Of a stretch of 64,000 nucleotides of DNA, positions 25,362 through 64,000 are shown piece by piece. Both the position numbers and the translations under genes were made by a program. The notes below the pieces were generated by a model that saw only the letters and a program-made list of their open reading frames with translations, was not told the origin of the DNA and made no database searches. How positions within the stretch are numbered: the stretch's first letter is position 1; every line of letters begins with the position of its first letter. The DNA is from Alviniconcha marisindica (Eukaryota; Mollusca; Gastropoda; Provannidae). The DNA lies in contig JABMCL010000480.1 in the NCBI GenBank assembly GCA_018857735.1, positions 398,501 through 462,500 on the forward strand, given 5' to 3'.

Positions 25362-25632
25362 GGGTGGGAGAAAACAGGGTCATCTCAGGACCTTGTGGTG
25401 GAAAACAGGGTCATCTCAGGGTGGAGGAAAACAGGGTCATCTCAGGGTGGTGGAAAACAGGGTCATCTCAGGGTGGTGGAAAACAGGGTCATCTCAGGGT
25501 GGTGGAAAACAGGGTCATCTCAGGGTGGAGGGAAACAGGGTCATCTCAGGACCAGTTGATGGATGAACACAGGGTTATCTCAGGACCAGCAGGTGGGAGA
25601 AAACTCAAGGTGGAGGAAAACAGCGTCACCCA
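25362..25632. repeat. Minisatellite, about 26-bp unit
   Basis: About ten copies of GGAAAACAGGGTCATCTCAG with GTGGTG or GTGGAG linkers. The units are near identical, so the array is young. The interval is intergenic. Confidence 0.92.
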
Positions 25633-25678
25633 GGTGGTAGGTTGAGATAAACCATGCAGGGTCATCTGAAGATGAGGG

Positions 25679-26218
25679 GGGTGGGGAACGACAGTTAATT
25701 CGTAACGAAGGGGGAGGGAACTAAGGAATGACACTAACATCTTTATAATAACTTGTAATGGTTGGTATAGTCCTGTTTCACACTTAGCTTCTGCTCCCTT
25801 ACTGCCCTACAGTCTGGAACTGGAGGCTCCCACCCCAACACATAAACAACCTGATAGCAGCTTCCAGACTGACATTAGTGTGGTCAGTAGTGAGGATGCC
25901 CCAGAGTCACTCCCTTCCCCTCTCTTCACTTCTCACAGACTGGCCTGCCCACTTGCTCTTTGTTCCTGATACCCATCACATGTTCCTCTGTTCTCTGTGC
26001 TAGCTGTTATATATGTTAGCTGTTATAGCTGCTGATACAATAATTTTGGGGTTCTCTTTTATCCAATACACTAACACATGGCTGAGTCACAAGGCACAAG
26101 GCATTCTTTATTACTCGAGGCATACTCTAGTTTACAATACAGGGTGGGGAACGACGGTTAATTCGTAACGAAGGGGGAGGGAACTAAGGAATGACACTAA
26201 CATCTTTATAATAACTAA
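25679..26218. repeat. Pair of 72-bp direct repeats flanking about 390 bp
   Basis: GTGGGGAACGAC(A/G)GTTAATTC and the following bases through CATCTTTATAATAACT occur at about 25,681-25,752 and 26,147-26,218, apparently with a single mismatch. The enclosed segment begins TGTAATGG and ends TTTACAATACA. This may be a tandem duplication or a small element with terminal direct repeats. Confidence 0.7.
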
Positions 26219-26896
26219 ATGTCTATCTGGATTTTTTAGGGTTTAGACCAGCACTCCGACCACTCCGACCAGATTGTTGTGGTTTTCACAATGCAATGTT
26301 TTCTTGACTGATGTGGGTACTTCGCAGTGCTGATACATAATCATTCATTATCGAGACGTTATTGGGTTCTCATTCATGCAAACAATCGGATAGTGTGTGT
26401 GTGTGTGTGTATGTGTGTGTGTATCGACAGTTCAGGGCTGTCTGTGTTTTTTCCCCGTCAGCATTGACATTGTCACCATTCCTCCTGCAACCCCAAGCGA
26501 ACTGGGCCGGGTGCTGTTCTTAACGTTTACCACCAGTGTAAAGTTCAAGACTATCCCAAACATCTTTATATAATGGCACTGTACCTCCTGTGGTTTCAAT
26601 ATTAAGTCTCTGTTAAGTGTTATTCCTGCGCTATTCGTTCCCCAGAAATCCGGCAGCCATTTTGATTTTGTAGGACAGAGGAAATGAAAATTTTGTTTTC
26701 ATACATTTTATTATCGAATTAGGCCAGTTAATATCTACCAAAGTTTACTGAGAGATTCAAGGTTTTGTTGTTCAAATAATACTAAATCGGTATTACATAA
26801 AAACACGTTATAAATGAAATACACTTCTGTAGTCTTTAGCGTTGCTTTCTACTATAAATAGTATAGGGGATTCCCGCCATTAGCGATCTTCAAGAC

Positions 26897-27032
26897 CAAC
26901 ACACAAGGAAGTTAGTTATTACCGCTCGAAAGACGTGTGTGTCACACAAACACAACAAAGACCTGAGTCGCCTATGGTAACTCTCACCTGGCATGCGTGT
27001 AAATACAAGATACATAAACTCCACCAGAGCCC
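26897..27032. repeat. Dispersed repeat family R1, copy 2
   Basis: The most complete copy: ACACACAAGGAAGTTAGTTA, GAAAGACGTGTGTGTCACAC, CAACAAAGACCTGAGTCGCC, then the GCATGCGTGTAAATACAAGA and AAACTCCACCAGAG blocks. Confidence 0.6.
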
Positions 27033-27593
27033 TAATTAACTCCCATGCGTATTGATTCTGCACGAGCGCTCTGGGCCTCGTTCTGTTTCAGAACCTTCAA
27101 GAACGGCGGGGTGGCGGCGAAGGATGGGGCAAACAGTTTATTAATATTATTATTGTTGATGGTTGGTAGTTGTGACTCCATCTTCTACCCAGTCGTTCCT
27201 TGTGTTTAGTGTTGCTACCATAGGTTCCTGTGTTGGCCCATGGAATAAAATTAGTCATTTTACTCGTCGTCACAAGTTATTGATTCAGGTTCCAGTGTAG
27301 GGTACCTGAACAATACAAATAGGCCCCAAAGCATGCTTTTTTTCCTCTCCAACAGGCTGATCATTCAATATCAGTATCAGCTGTATAACTGAAATATTAC
27401 TGTATCAGAATCACCAGCTGTATAACTGTATCAGCCTTTAGGCTGCGTTAGGCATTTTTATTTTGGTCTTGTTTGTGTGTGTGTGTGTGTGTGTGCGTTT
27501 TCTTCTTTTAAACAGTTATTAAAATTGAAGAGCTGGTCCTTTACATATATCACATATATCACATCCTGAGGTGACCCTTTGTGACTGGCAGGA

Positions 27594-27775
27594 TGTTATA
27601 GTACAGTTTCTCTCTCACACACAACAATGTGAATGCACACACAAACAATGTTATAGTACAGTTACTCTCACACACAACAATGTGAATGCATGTACAAACA
27701 ACAATGTTATAGTACAGTTACTCTCTCACACAGAACAACGTGAATGCATGTACACAAACAACAAAGCGTACACAC
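27594..27775. repeat. Tandem repeat, about 60-bp period, three units
   Basis: GTTATAGTACAGTT.CTCTC followed by CACAACAATGTGAATGCA-like sequence is repeated three times and runs into a (CA)n tract. Confidence 0.75.
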
Positions 27776-29754
27776 ACACACACACATAGTGACATACACA
27801 CACACAGCCTCTGACAACATTCAAGGAATTTTTGTTGTTTTGTTTACCTTATTTTATTCAATATTTGTGTACATGTGCTGTTACATGTATACATATGCTT
27901 AAACTGTACCCACATAAAAATATAAAAATGCTTGTGAAACTGAAACTGACTGGTACAATGAGGACAATTACACAAAAGTAACCATATCTGTCAGCTGGGG
28001 CTTGAATGAAATACATGAGATCAACAGGAATTGTTTCAGATGGTATCTAAATACCTACCACCTGGGAAAGCCCAATGTTGGTTGCCTCTGAACTTTGAAA
28101 CAGTTCTCTGACATAATTATGTGCAGAATGAGAAGGAAAAAAGGTCTATCCTCTGTTGTCCCAAAACATGGGCTGAAGTTTGTGGTTGCTTATCGATCAA
28201 TTATTGGAAACTATGTGTGATTAAAGAAAGTTTTGAAACTATAAAAAGAAAAAGAAAATTTTCACAGCAAAGAGAGCAATTCACAAAATTGTAACCAAAG
28301 AAAGGAGCATGAAAGTGGTGGAAGAACAAATTGGCAACATCTGCTAATAAGTGATAATTGATCCCCAAATTAGTGGTATTCAATCTCTGAATTAGTGGTA
28401 CTCAATTTCAACATTTAATAGTTTGTTACACTACCATAAAAACTGGACCAGAAAACTTTGCAACAAATCCCACACAAATGCCACAGCCGACAGAGCCCAG
28501 ACCATGACGACCCATGGATGCAAGATGCACGCCATACTATCAGCACAGTTCCAATGATCTTGTAAAAGGCCAAGCAAATTCACCAGCCTATAAACAAAAG
28601 ACAGATTGCAGACTAACCTTAACCACAAGCATGACATCTGAAATAGCTAAAAAACAACAAACAACCATACACATGCATGAGCACAGAAGTGGTAGCAATC
28701 TTTAAAAAAAGGAAAAGGAAAAAAAAGGTAAAGTTATCAATGCCTCATATAAAAGGAAAGCACAAGAGGGTTTCAACTGAAAAAGCCGTCATCAGTAACT
28801 GCTCCTTCTTCCCTTACAAATTTCCTTCTGTCCCAGTGTCGGACATCACTTAACATACACTGATCCTGCAGACCCAGTGCACAATCAAAACTTGTCATCT
28901 GTGCCCCTTAAAAAAACTCAACACTGGGGTCTCATAGAAGCAGTCCATTGCCACACAATATACCATTGTCCTTCGACCAAATACCACCAAAGACTCTGAG
29001 AACAGCCTGCTATTATAATGAAGGACTCTCTGTCTCCTTCTCTCTAGGATGCTTGATTATTTGACAAAGCTGATAAAAAAATATATTTAAAAATCCATAG
29101 CAAAATGGGAGTTAACATGTCCCTCTCCAGAAGAGTGTGAAGCTTTAGGAAACTCCCCACCTCTCCTTGTTTCTACTCCTGAATAGAAAGCACCAAACGC
29201 TTAAATTAAATGTCATAATATCACAGACATAATTCAGTTAATGGTACCACATGGTATTTGGTGGTAAGTTGTCTCAAGTTTTTCTTGCAGTCAAATTCTC
29301 ATGCCATTGAACATCTCTCTTGGAAAATGCCCAGCACAAGAATGAGGAGTAAAATAACACACACAGTTCAACCCGCCCCTTTGAAAAACAACACAGTAAT
29401 TGAATGAGAGCAGAAGAAAGCCTTTACCTTTAAGTATTATACCACAGTGTGTACACATTTTCTTTTAAAGACAGAAGTGTACTGTTTTTCTCTCATGCAG
29501 TTACCGCCTTTCAAATCAAAATAGGACAGTGAACTATTAAAATGATGTCATGCAAAACAGCTCAGAAGTATTTATTGGTGGGTGGTTAGAAACAGAGTCA
29601 GCAAAATGACAATATTTTCTTTTCAGCCTTCATATTGTCTTTTAATGTGACGCTTGCCATCATCATACACTGCATGCATTGCCCAGTAGCTTAGTGGCAG
29701 CCTGCTTCCAACAAGAGAACTGGCAAGTACTTTGTGACCTTAAAATACCAACTA

Positions 29755-30000
29755 CAGACTGGCCACAGCCAGCTTTATGCCCACCTGTATCGCCTCCATC
29801 TGTCAAACACAGACGAATGCCTGTGCAAGACAGGCCCACAAACCACAGAATATGTTCTGCAGTTATGCTCCCTAGACAAAGAAGCACAGACACAGCATTA
29901 GCTCCAAGGAGCCACAGAAAAGCTCTGGGGCTCCAAAGAGGACCTGGTGCAGACAGCCAACTTCATCAACGCCATCAAGCTAGATGGCTGAGGACAATCC
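29755..30000 (+). pseudogene. LINE ORF2 C-terminal (cysteine motif) fragment
   Basis: One frame reads TGHSQLYAHLYRLHLSNTDE and then CLCKTGPQTTEYVLQLC, matching the zinc-binding post-RT region of Jockey-type LINEs (C-x-C...H/Y..C pattern). Stops follow shortly. It is a short, dead fragment. Confidence 0.65.
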
Positions 30001-30507
30001 TGGGACGCAGAAGAGGAAGTGACCTTAAAGCGTAAAACTTCAAAGATTTCAATCCCTTCTGCAAAGTCTGCAATCATGTACAATTATTTTTAATGTGTAC
30101 AAATGGCACCATCAGAAGTAAGCCAGCACAGCCCTCAGTAAATGTTAAGACCAATTTCATTTTACTGAAAGCTGATCATCAGGCCAAGGTCAACACCATG
30201 AACACAAACCGTCAGCATGCCTGCATACCTACCAACCAAAGGCAGATTAGTAGGTAGGCATACAAAGGAATTTACTGCCAGTTTGCAGTCATAATATTTA
30301 CCTTAGTATGAAGATCAGCTTTGAATCATGCAGTAATGCAAACCCCAAACTGGATTTGTGAACCACAAGGGGACTCACAACAAATGAGATGTGCAACTTC
30401 ATTGTAATAGAACATGATGGACTGCCTTGACATATCTATGTACAAATCCACGCCATCTCACACAGCTATACTGATATACCACATCTCAAATATTGTCAGT
30501 CCAGTCC

Positions 30508-30800
30508 TTCAAAGAAACTTATTTTCTCAAAACGTGTTTTGTCCGACAGATAGAAGAGAAGCTTAAAATCAAGGGTTTTGCTTCAAAAAGCTCCATTGGT
30601 TTTATATTGACTTTCTTTCTAAATCTAGTTTTGTTTGTGACTGCCAGCAGGAGTGGGGTCACACAAAAACAAGAGTCCAAACTGGCCTGGATTGCATACA
30701 CTGCCTCTCTGATAGCAAGCGCAACAATTTGTGTGATCATGTTACCCAAAGAACACGATAAAAGAGGCTGTGAGAAGTTATTGGGCCAGCTGTGACACTC
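30508..30800 (+). repeat. Dispersed repeat family R2, copy B
   Basis: Aligns with 24,470-24,640 through TTTCTCAAAACGTGTTTTGT, CCGACAG and TTTCTAAATCTAGTTTTGTT. It happens to keep a 100-codon open frame with a hydrophobic middle, but the homologous copy has no such frame. I treat it as repeat sequence, not a gene. Confidence 0.45.
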
Positions 30801-31009
30801 AATGGTGTTTTCTATATATATCAATTCCCACAAACCATCACTAATGCAAGCAGGATCCTAAATTGAAACTAAAATCAACAGAACAGCTGAAACAAAATCC
30901 TTGATTTGGAATTTTTATTTTCATCTCTTTTAGCTCTTGGAGGAAAAGGCTGACCATTTTGGACAGAACATGTTCTGAGAAGGCTGTTTCCATGAACTTC
31001 TGTCTGTTT

Positions 31010-31195
31010 TTCTCAACCAGTACACGATGCTCATCTCCACTGAGCTTTTCTCAACCAGTATATAATGCTCATCTCCACCGTTTTTCTCAACCAGTACACA
31101 ATGCTCCTCTCCACTGTTTTTTTCAACCACTACAAAATACTCATTTCCATGGAGTTTTTCTCAGCCAGTACACAATGCTCATCTCAACTGAGCTA
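31010..31195. repeat. Minisatellite, about 40-bp unit
   Basis: Five diverged units of TTTTTCTCAACCAGTACACA plus ATGCTCATCTCCAC. It lies in the ALS2 3' flank. Confidence 0.85.
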
Positions 31196-31610
31196 ACACA
31201 TTATGAAGCAATGATTTTCTGTTTAAAGCTGAACCTTGGCAGCCTACGGCATGAGACTAACCATACAATCAAGTGATTCAGCAATTAACTGTTACACATA
31301 CAAAATATATATATAGAAAAAGAAACTGAACAAGAATTTTTAAAAGTTTGTTTTGTGGCTGACTGCATCCAAAAAAAAACATGGCTCAGCCCAGTCAATG
31401 TGATCACAAAAGGGTTGGGTGTAAGCCGCACGTATTGAACAGCTACACATGAATGGTTATACATAACTGAATGACTGGCAAGGTACACATGATTACATGT
31501 ATTTGACTAAACATCACTCACAAAAGATCTTTGCCTTGACAAAACTGAAAACAGATCAGAAATATTACAAAGCTAATAAAAGTGTACATTATTGAAGCCC
31601 TTTACTTGAA

Positions 31611-31616
<6 letters not shown>

Positions 31617-31666
<50 letters not shown>
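31617..31666. repeat. (CA)n microsatellite
   Basis: About 50 bp of pure CA repeat. Confidence 0.97.
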
Positions 31667-31667
<1 letters not shown>

Positions 31668-32147
31668 ATGCATGCATCAGTGACATTTTTGCATAAATTT
31701 GTGGCAGTGTTTTGCTAACATGTGCAAAACATTTACCTGCTTGGCTGGTTACAGGTGGAATACTGACATTACCCCAACAAAGACAAGCATGAAGCCTGTG
31801 CCTGCCTTTAGACAAAACACAGCCCTCTCTAGGTTCTCTACATGTCCCACATGTGCTGCCACCCAACTTCACAGCTATCAGGAGAAGACTGAAACCACAC
31901 AAACACGATGATGCCTTGTCTTGTCTTCCTGGTTTTATGCAAGTTTCACTGACGTGGTACCAACAAAAAAGGACAGGACGATGTCAACTAATGTCCCTTT
32001 TACTGACCTCACACAAAATATCAATGGCTCATTCATCCTTGCGCACTGTGCAAAAGGTGGTTTTATAGATCAGCAAGTGTAGTAATGATTCAGCTGGATG
32101 TGTGTTTTGCTGCCAAGAGCTGCGACATCAAAGAAGAGGGCAGCTGC

Positions 32148-59262
<27,115 letters not shown>

Positions 59263-60110
59263 CTGCAAGGGAAGAAACAAACCTCACAATCCTTCATCAG
59301 CCTGCAAAATTTTCCATACACTCTTTACTGAATTTGTTTCATCTCCCATAGACAGTCAAGATCAAACAAGTTCTGCTTGAAGCAAAGTACAAAACAAACA
59401 AAAAAGAATGTCTCTGGGATTTTTTTTATCTCAGTAACATGCAGACATTGGTCTGTTTAATGCAGAAAAAGAAGGGGTGGAAGGGAGGGGAGGGGGCAGG
59501 ACACAGAAGGAAGACATGAACAAGGCCAACAAGTGAGCTTCACACCACTTTAACATACATTCACTTTCAGCACAGCTAGCTCGTACCTTTGCCACCCAAA
59601 TCCAACACACAACAGCCAGCCATGCAGTACAATAGCTGAATGCCATCTTTAAATGTTTCAAGAGAAGCACCTGATGGGCTCTTTCTATATATATAATATA
59701 CACTGGTTTTATGCATGAATACGCACAAGCTGCACATCAGTGTGTTACTGTCAGATCTGTCAGACTTGTCAGACCTGATCTGTCAAAACTACATGGCTGC
59801 AGCTTTTTCCTGCGTCTCTATTCACACATAAATCAGACATGCCCAGTTACAGCAGTGGTCTCTTCAAGTAATTGTATTAATGACTAATGCTTAAAAGTAT
59901 AAATAAAAAAATAAAAAAAAATGTTTCAGATATTTAAAACTTTAAAACGTAATCTGCAATCATGGCGGGAAACATACATGTGTAGAAAGTATAATATATA
60001 TATATATGTAATATACATACTGAATGCTCTTGAATATATATACATTCAAAAAGGAAATCTGAGCTCAAGAACTAATTAAAGTTTAGACCTTGTACTTAAT
60101 TTCCCCCATT

Positions 60111-60171
<61 letters not shown>

Positions 60172-60822
60172 TGCGTGCTGCGTGCATATGTGTGTGCGTG
60201 ATACTCACATGCAGGTGGAGAAGGGGGAAGCAATGAGAGTGAGAGACTGACTGGCTGATTGATTGACCAGTTAAACTGGTTAGCGATAGAGTTAAGAGTA
60301 GAATCATCAACAGACTGATCTTGAATACTCCAGTACTATAAAGACTTTTCACTGCAGGAGTCTAGCCAAACAATCTCTGCATAAACCAACACCTAGTCTC
60401 CTAGACAAACCTAATATGGGAAGAAATGTGAGCTAACAACAGTTCCTAGTGTCACACTGGACCAGGCTGTAAATCCACAAGATCTGCACAGGCCTCCCCA
60501 TGCCCAGTGTGTCCCAAAGCATTCCAGCAAGCTAACAAGTCTGCCACTGCCAGCCAGAAGTTAATGCATAAGGTGAAAATACCACAGGCACCTGTCACTG
60601 TGGTTAGGCAGTTGCTTACTCGGCACTTTTGTCTTTTTTCTCCTAATTAATAACAGTACATGAATAAGCCAGACAATATATATAACCTAACAATAACAGT
60701 AGCGGGACCAGGTGCCTGTGTGTGTGTGTGTGTACTGAATACATTCACACGCCCTCAATTAACGATCAAGCAGCTGGCTCAATAGCCATTCTCACCATAA
60801 TCCTCACTGGTATTTGTGTCAC

Positions 60823-60869
<47 letters not shown>

Positions 60870-62035
60870 CCCCCCCCCCCCTCTCTCTCTCTCTATGTAG
60901 GATCAGCTGGGCTGTTTTTACTACTTCTGCAGCTTTAATTGTACCCTAGCTACCCACTGAGATAATCTCAGGGGTACTCCCTGCTTTTCTTCCAGCCCGG
61001 AGCAAAGGGCTCTCTACAGCAAGAACTGACCTCTTGAACTCCTAGTGCACCTGCCACTCTGACGTCACACTGCTGTTCAGTTCTAGCCAATTTCCCTTGA
61101 TCACAATTAGAGCAAGCAAAGCTGGGGTGATCTTGTCCCAAGAAAACAAAACTACTCTTCTCTTTTCTTCAGAGGGATGGTCCCTGTCACAAAATGTTAA
61201 GCTTCATAATTCTGCTACACTCTATTGGGAGGGGGGTGGGGGGTGGGGGGGGGGGGGAATAATGCTGTCACCCACAAACATGCTCCTCGTAGTGCACACT
61301 CGCACGGTCATTTGCGAACTCTGTAGTCTGCAATGGAGCGATAGGGGGCAATTGTTTATAATCTATTGAAATTTCATGGCAGACTGGTGGAACGGGAAGG
61401 GGAAGATGGGTCTCCCTCCCCCAGGCCTTCCTTCTGCCTTTGCAGCACTGTGTCATTTGAGAGACATTTCATTCATCCCAGTGGCATATTCGCTGTGTCA
61501 CCTTATCCCAATACATCAAAACACCGACAAGAAATACAACAGCTCAACAGAAGAAGTGGAAATCAATACGCGCACCGGCATTCAGCATACATGAAATATT
61601 AACCACATGACAGATCAACCCACACCAACCGAAATGCTATACATGTCAGACCAATACATCAGACCACCAACCAAGAGTAATGCTATGACCAATGAAATTC
61701 AATCCTATGACTCTTTTTTTTCTAGTTTATTAATCTCTCTCCCTCTCTTCCTTTTTCTTTTTCTCTCTCTTCAGTGCACAGAGTGTATGTAATAGTACCC
61801 ACTCATCTTGTTTTAGGAGAGGCTTCTGAACAAACTACGATACCCATGCAAAACAAACTGGTTCAACCCAACCCAAAGCACATCACGGTAGAAGTTAATG
61901 TAACATAAAATATTGTTTGGCCAGGTTCGTTGTAAGTCTATAAATTATTATGTGCATAATATACATGTACAACACCCCCCCCCCCCCCCCCCCCCCCCGT
62001 AAGTCTTCCGTTTTGGGGGTGCAGTTTAACGAACT
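59263..62035. other. Region upstream of the recovered ALS2 exons
   Basis: The ALS2 first exon should lie here or further upstream, but I could not find an ATG exon ending two bases into a codon before a good donor. A TGACGTCA (CRE-type) octamer lies at about 61,060. Microsatellites occur at 60,115-60,169 (GA) and 60,827-60,898 (CT with poly-C). I see nothing else coding. Confidence 0.4.
61975..61998. repeat. Poly-C tract
   Basis: About 24 consecutive C next to the satellite array. Confidence 0.95.
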
Positions 62036-62995
62036 GTGATAGCAAGAAGGCGAGTACCCAATAAAGGTACAATAGGTTCCAGTTCAACAAACTGTGACAC
62101 TGTGAAGCCAAGAAGGCGTGTACACAATAAAAGTATAAACATTGAACATACATGCACAAATCCCCCCCATAACTCCTGTTTTTCAAGTCAGGTATCACAG
62201 CTCAGCAGGACAGTCAGGTGCAGTTGGAAGCCAAGAAGGCATGTACACAATACAGGTACAAACACTGAACATACATGTACAAATCCCCCCATAGTTCCCG
62301 TTTTTCCAGAGTCCCGTATCACAGCTCAGCGGGACAGCCAGGTGCAGTTTAACGAACTGTGACAGCAGAGAATTAAGCCATGACGGCATGGACACAATAA
62401 ATGCACAAACATGGAGCATACATGTACAAATCCCCACCATAACTCCCGTTTTTAGTCTGGTATCTCAGCACATTCAACCGATGTACAACCCCCCCCCCCC
62501 CCCCAACCAACTCCGGTTTTTCCACATTCACACATCACAGCTCAGCAGGACAGTGGGTGCAGTTTAACAAACATTGAACATGCATGTACAAATCCCCCCC
62601 GTAACTCCCGTTTTTCCAGTCATGCATCACAGCTCAGCAAGACAGTGGGGTGCAGTTTAACCAACATGACAGGGAGAAGCCAAGAAGGCGTGTACACAAT
62701 AAAGGTACAAACATTGAACATGCATGTACAAATCCCCCTGTAACTCCCGTTTTTCCAGTCATGCATCACAGCTCAGCAGGACAGTGGGGTGCAGTTTAAC
62801 CAACTGTGACAGGGAGAAGCCAAGAAGGCGTGTACACAATAAAGGTACAAAGACTGAACATGCATGTACAAATCCCCCCGTAACTCCCGTTTTTCCAGTC
62901 ATGCATCACAGCTCAGCAGGACAGTCGGGTGCAGTTTAACGAACTGTGACAGGGAGAAGCCAAGAAGACGTGTACACAATAAAGGTACAAACATT
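62036..62995. repeat. Satellite-like tandem array, about 140-150-bp unit, seven units
   Basis: Each unit has CATGTACAAATCCCCCC, AACTCCCGTTTTTCCAG, CATCACAGCTCAGCAGGACA, GTGCAGTTTAACGAACTG and AAGCCAAGAAGGCGTGTACA followed by CAATAAAGGTAC. The right-hand units (62,585-62,990) are nearly identical and the left ones more diverged. Confidence 0.92.
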
Positions 62996-63345
62996 GATCA
63001 GTCAATCCCCGCCGGCCCCCCTTGCCCACCCCGGCCAGGAAATGTTCTACACCCGCCCTTGGGCCTCACGAGAGATTGATCGGGTCTCGGGATTCCTGTC
63101 CCGGTAGCGGCTAGCTGTACCCGCTCTCGACTCGATCGCGTGGCTGCCTGGGCGTCCGGAAAAAGCCGTCAACTCAGTGGACTGAGAGGAATCCACTTTG
63201 ATCGGGTCGTCCAACAGGGGCTCGACAGTACCGCTACTTGCTGCTTCCGTAAAACCCGGGGTTTAGTCTGTGATGTGGTTATATGATTCTCCGCTGCTGC
63301 GGCCGGGTTAAGTGCGCGTGTGGTTGTCCCGACAGCGCAAAAGGT
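62996..63345. other. CpG-rich unique block
   Basis: This is markedly GC- and CpG-richer than anything else in the window (many CCGG, TCGA and GCGC words). It ends in GCGGCCGGGTTAAGTGCGCG. It could be a promoter/5' exon of a gene running off the right end, the ALS2 promoter, or the 5' end of a retroelement. I could not decide. Confidence 0.4.
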
Positions 63346-63394
63346 ACGTTTGTGGATTAACTGATCGTGGACCTGTTTTGCAAAGAAGGTAGTG

Positions 63395-63429
<35 letters not shown>

Positions 63430-63520
63430 AGCCGACTTATATATTTCAAGACCTCTACTGCTGGTTAAACAAATGCCTTGGTGTGGTTCTTCCGACAGCG
63501 CAAAAAGGTAGGTATATGTG
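63318..63520 (+). promoter_or_regulatory. Duplicated CCGACAGCGCAAAAG motif with donor-like ends
   Basis: TGTGGTTGTCCCGACAGCGC AAAAG/GTACGT and TGTGGTTCTTCCGACAGCGC AAAAAG/GTAGGT lie about 155 bp apart. Both end exactly at a strong splice-donor consensus. A (CT)n tract (63,398-63,429) lies between them. They may be alternative non-coding first-exon ends on the plus strand (inference). Confidence 0.35.
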
Positions 63521-63858
63521 GGATAAACGTGGCTCTCTCTTGAAAAGAATGTTGTTTTTCTGTTGTTTTAAAACTGAACTGTTCATTTCGACAAGATGTG
63601 TTGTCGCGCTAAAACCACGCAAGTTTACTGCGTAGAGAATAACGATAACACAGAAAGGAGAAAGGGTCGTGTGGAAAAGGAATGAGCCGTTTGCAAGTCC
63701 GACGTCTTCAAAATACAAATAAGTTGGGCCTAATTTTCAGATACAAACTAACAAAGGCTAAAGAATAGCGGTGCTTACAGTACTCTTAAAAAAAATTGGA
63801 TTCTGTATGCGTGCTCAATACGTTTTTCGAATATCTTGGGATGGGAGCGGACTTTTAG

Positions 63859-63860
63859 CG

Positions 63861-63927
<67 letters not shown>
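63859..63927. repeat. (CA)n microsatellite
   Basis: CG repeat turning into about 65 bp of CA. Confidence 0.97.
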
Positions 63928-63928
<1 letters not shown>

Positions 63929-63949
63929 ACACGCAGCACACAGCCACAC

Positions 63950-63950
<1 letters not shown>

Positions 63951-63988
<38 letters not shown>

Positions 63989-64000
63989 TATATATATATA
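63951..64000. repeat. (TA)n microsatellite at window end
   Basis: TA repeat with one TTAA interruption, continuing to the last base. Confidence 0.95.

Larger units (their letters stand above)
24410..32147. other. Spacer between the IAP gene and ALS2
   Basis: No additional protein-coding gene could be supported. The interval contains minisatellites, dispersed repeats, a LINE fragment and probable 5' sequence of the IAP gene. A YY1-like AAAATGGCTGC motif on the minus strand at about 26,650 is a possible IAP promoter site (inference). Confidence 0.45.

Noticed and set aside
25362..25632. CRISPR-like array
   Set aside because: Units are contiguous 26-bp minisatellite copies with no unique spacers, in a eukaryotic genome.
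29679..30035. 118-codon plus-strand frame as a gene
   Set aside because: A different frame of the same DNA encodes a recognisable LINE C-terminal motif, so this frame is a shadow.
30493..30795. 100-codon plus-strand frame with a hydrophobic segment as a gene
   Set aside because: It overlaps a dispersed repeat whose other copy has no frame, and there are no splice or family signals.
59431..59703. Minus-strand frame MAFSYCTAWLAVVCWIWVAK before a GTACGA donor as the ALS2 first exon
   Set aside because: It ends in phase 0, whereas the next ALS2 exon needs a two-base remainder, and it resembles a chance hydrophobic peptide, not alsin.

Overview
The window is eukaryotic nuclear DNA from an invertebrate animal, most likely a lophotrochozoan and probably a mollusc. 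That placement is inferred from intron-rich genes with metazoan-specific products, very abundant (CA)n/(GA)n/poly-C tracts, and dense tRNA-derived SINE and LINE fragments. No species can be named from the sequence alone. Genes were assembled by eye from splice sites, reading phase and protein family resemblance. Every exon junction listed is phase-consistent.

Layout. (1) 177-7495, minus strand: a small three-exon gene for a 116-residue lysine-rich protein that I do not recognise. (2) 7904-11979, plus strand: COA1, a cytochrome c oxidase assembly factor of 141 residues in four exons. It lies head to head with gene 1 across a 408-bp shared promoter. (3) 12350-14030, plus strand: an internally deleted non-LTR retrotransposon. 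About 14-17 kb is unremarkable AT-rich spacer. (4) 18306-24361, minus strand: an inhibitor-of-apoptosis (IAP) gene of 766 residues with a degenerate BIR, a canonical BIR split by a GC-AG intron, and a C-terminal C3HC4 RING. (5) 24.4-32.1 kb: spacer with minisatellites, LINE remnants and dispersed repeats. (6) 32148-59262, minus strand: ALS2 (alsin), 32 coding exons recovered, encoding RCC1-like, DH, PH, MORN and VPS9 domains (1,899 residues plus an N-terminal exon I could not find). (7) 59.3-64 kb: repeats, a roughly 140-bp satellite array and a CpG-rich block with duplicated donor-like motifs.

The genes are not an operon and have no evident shared pathway: mitochondrial complex IV assembly, caspase/ubiquitin control of cell death, and Rab5/Rac endosomal signalling. 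The most unusual structures are in ALS2. One is a 93-bp, seven-copy array that repeats the 3' end of a coding exon together with its donor site. The other is a 212-bp tandem duplication copying the 5' part of a VPS9-region exon with its acceptor. A 622-bp element with terminal inverted repeats also sits in an ALS2 intron. I saw no bacterial, viral or CRISPR-type system.
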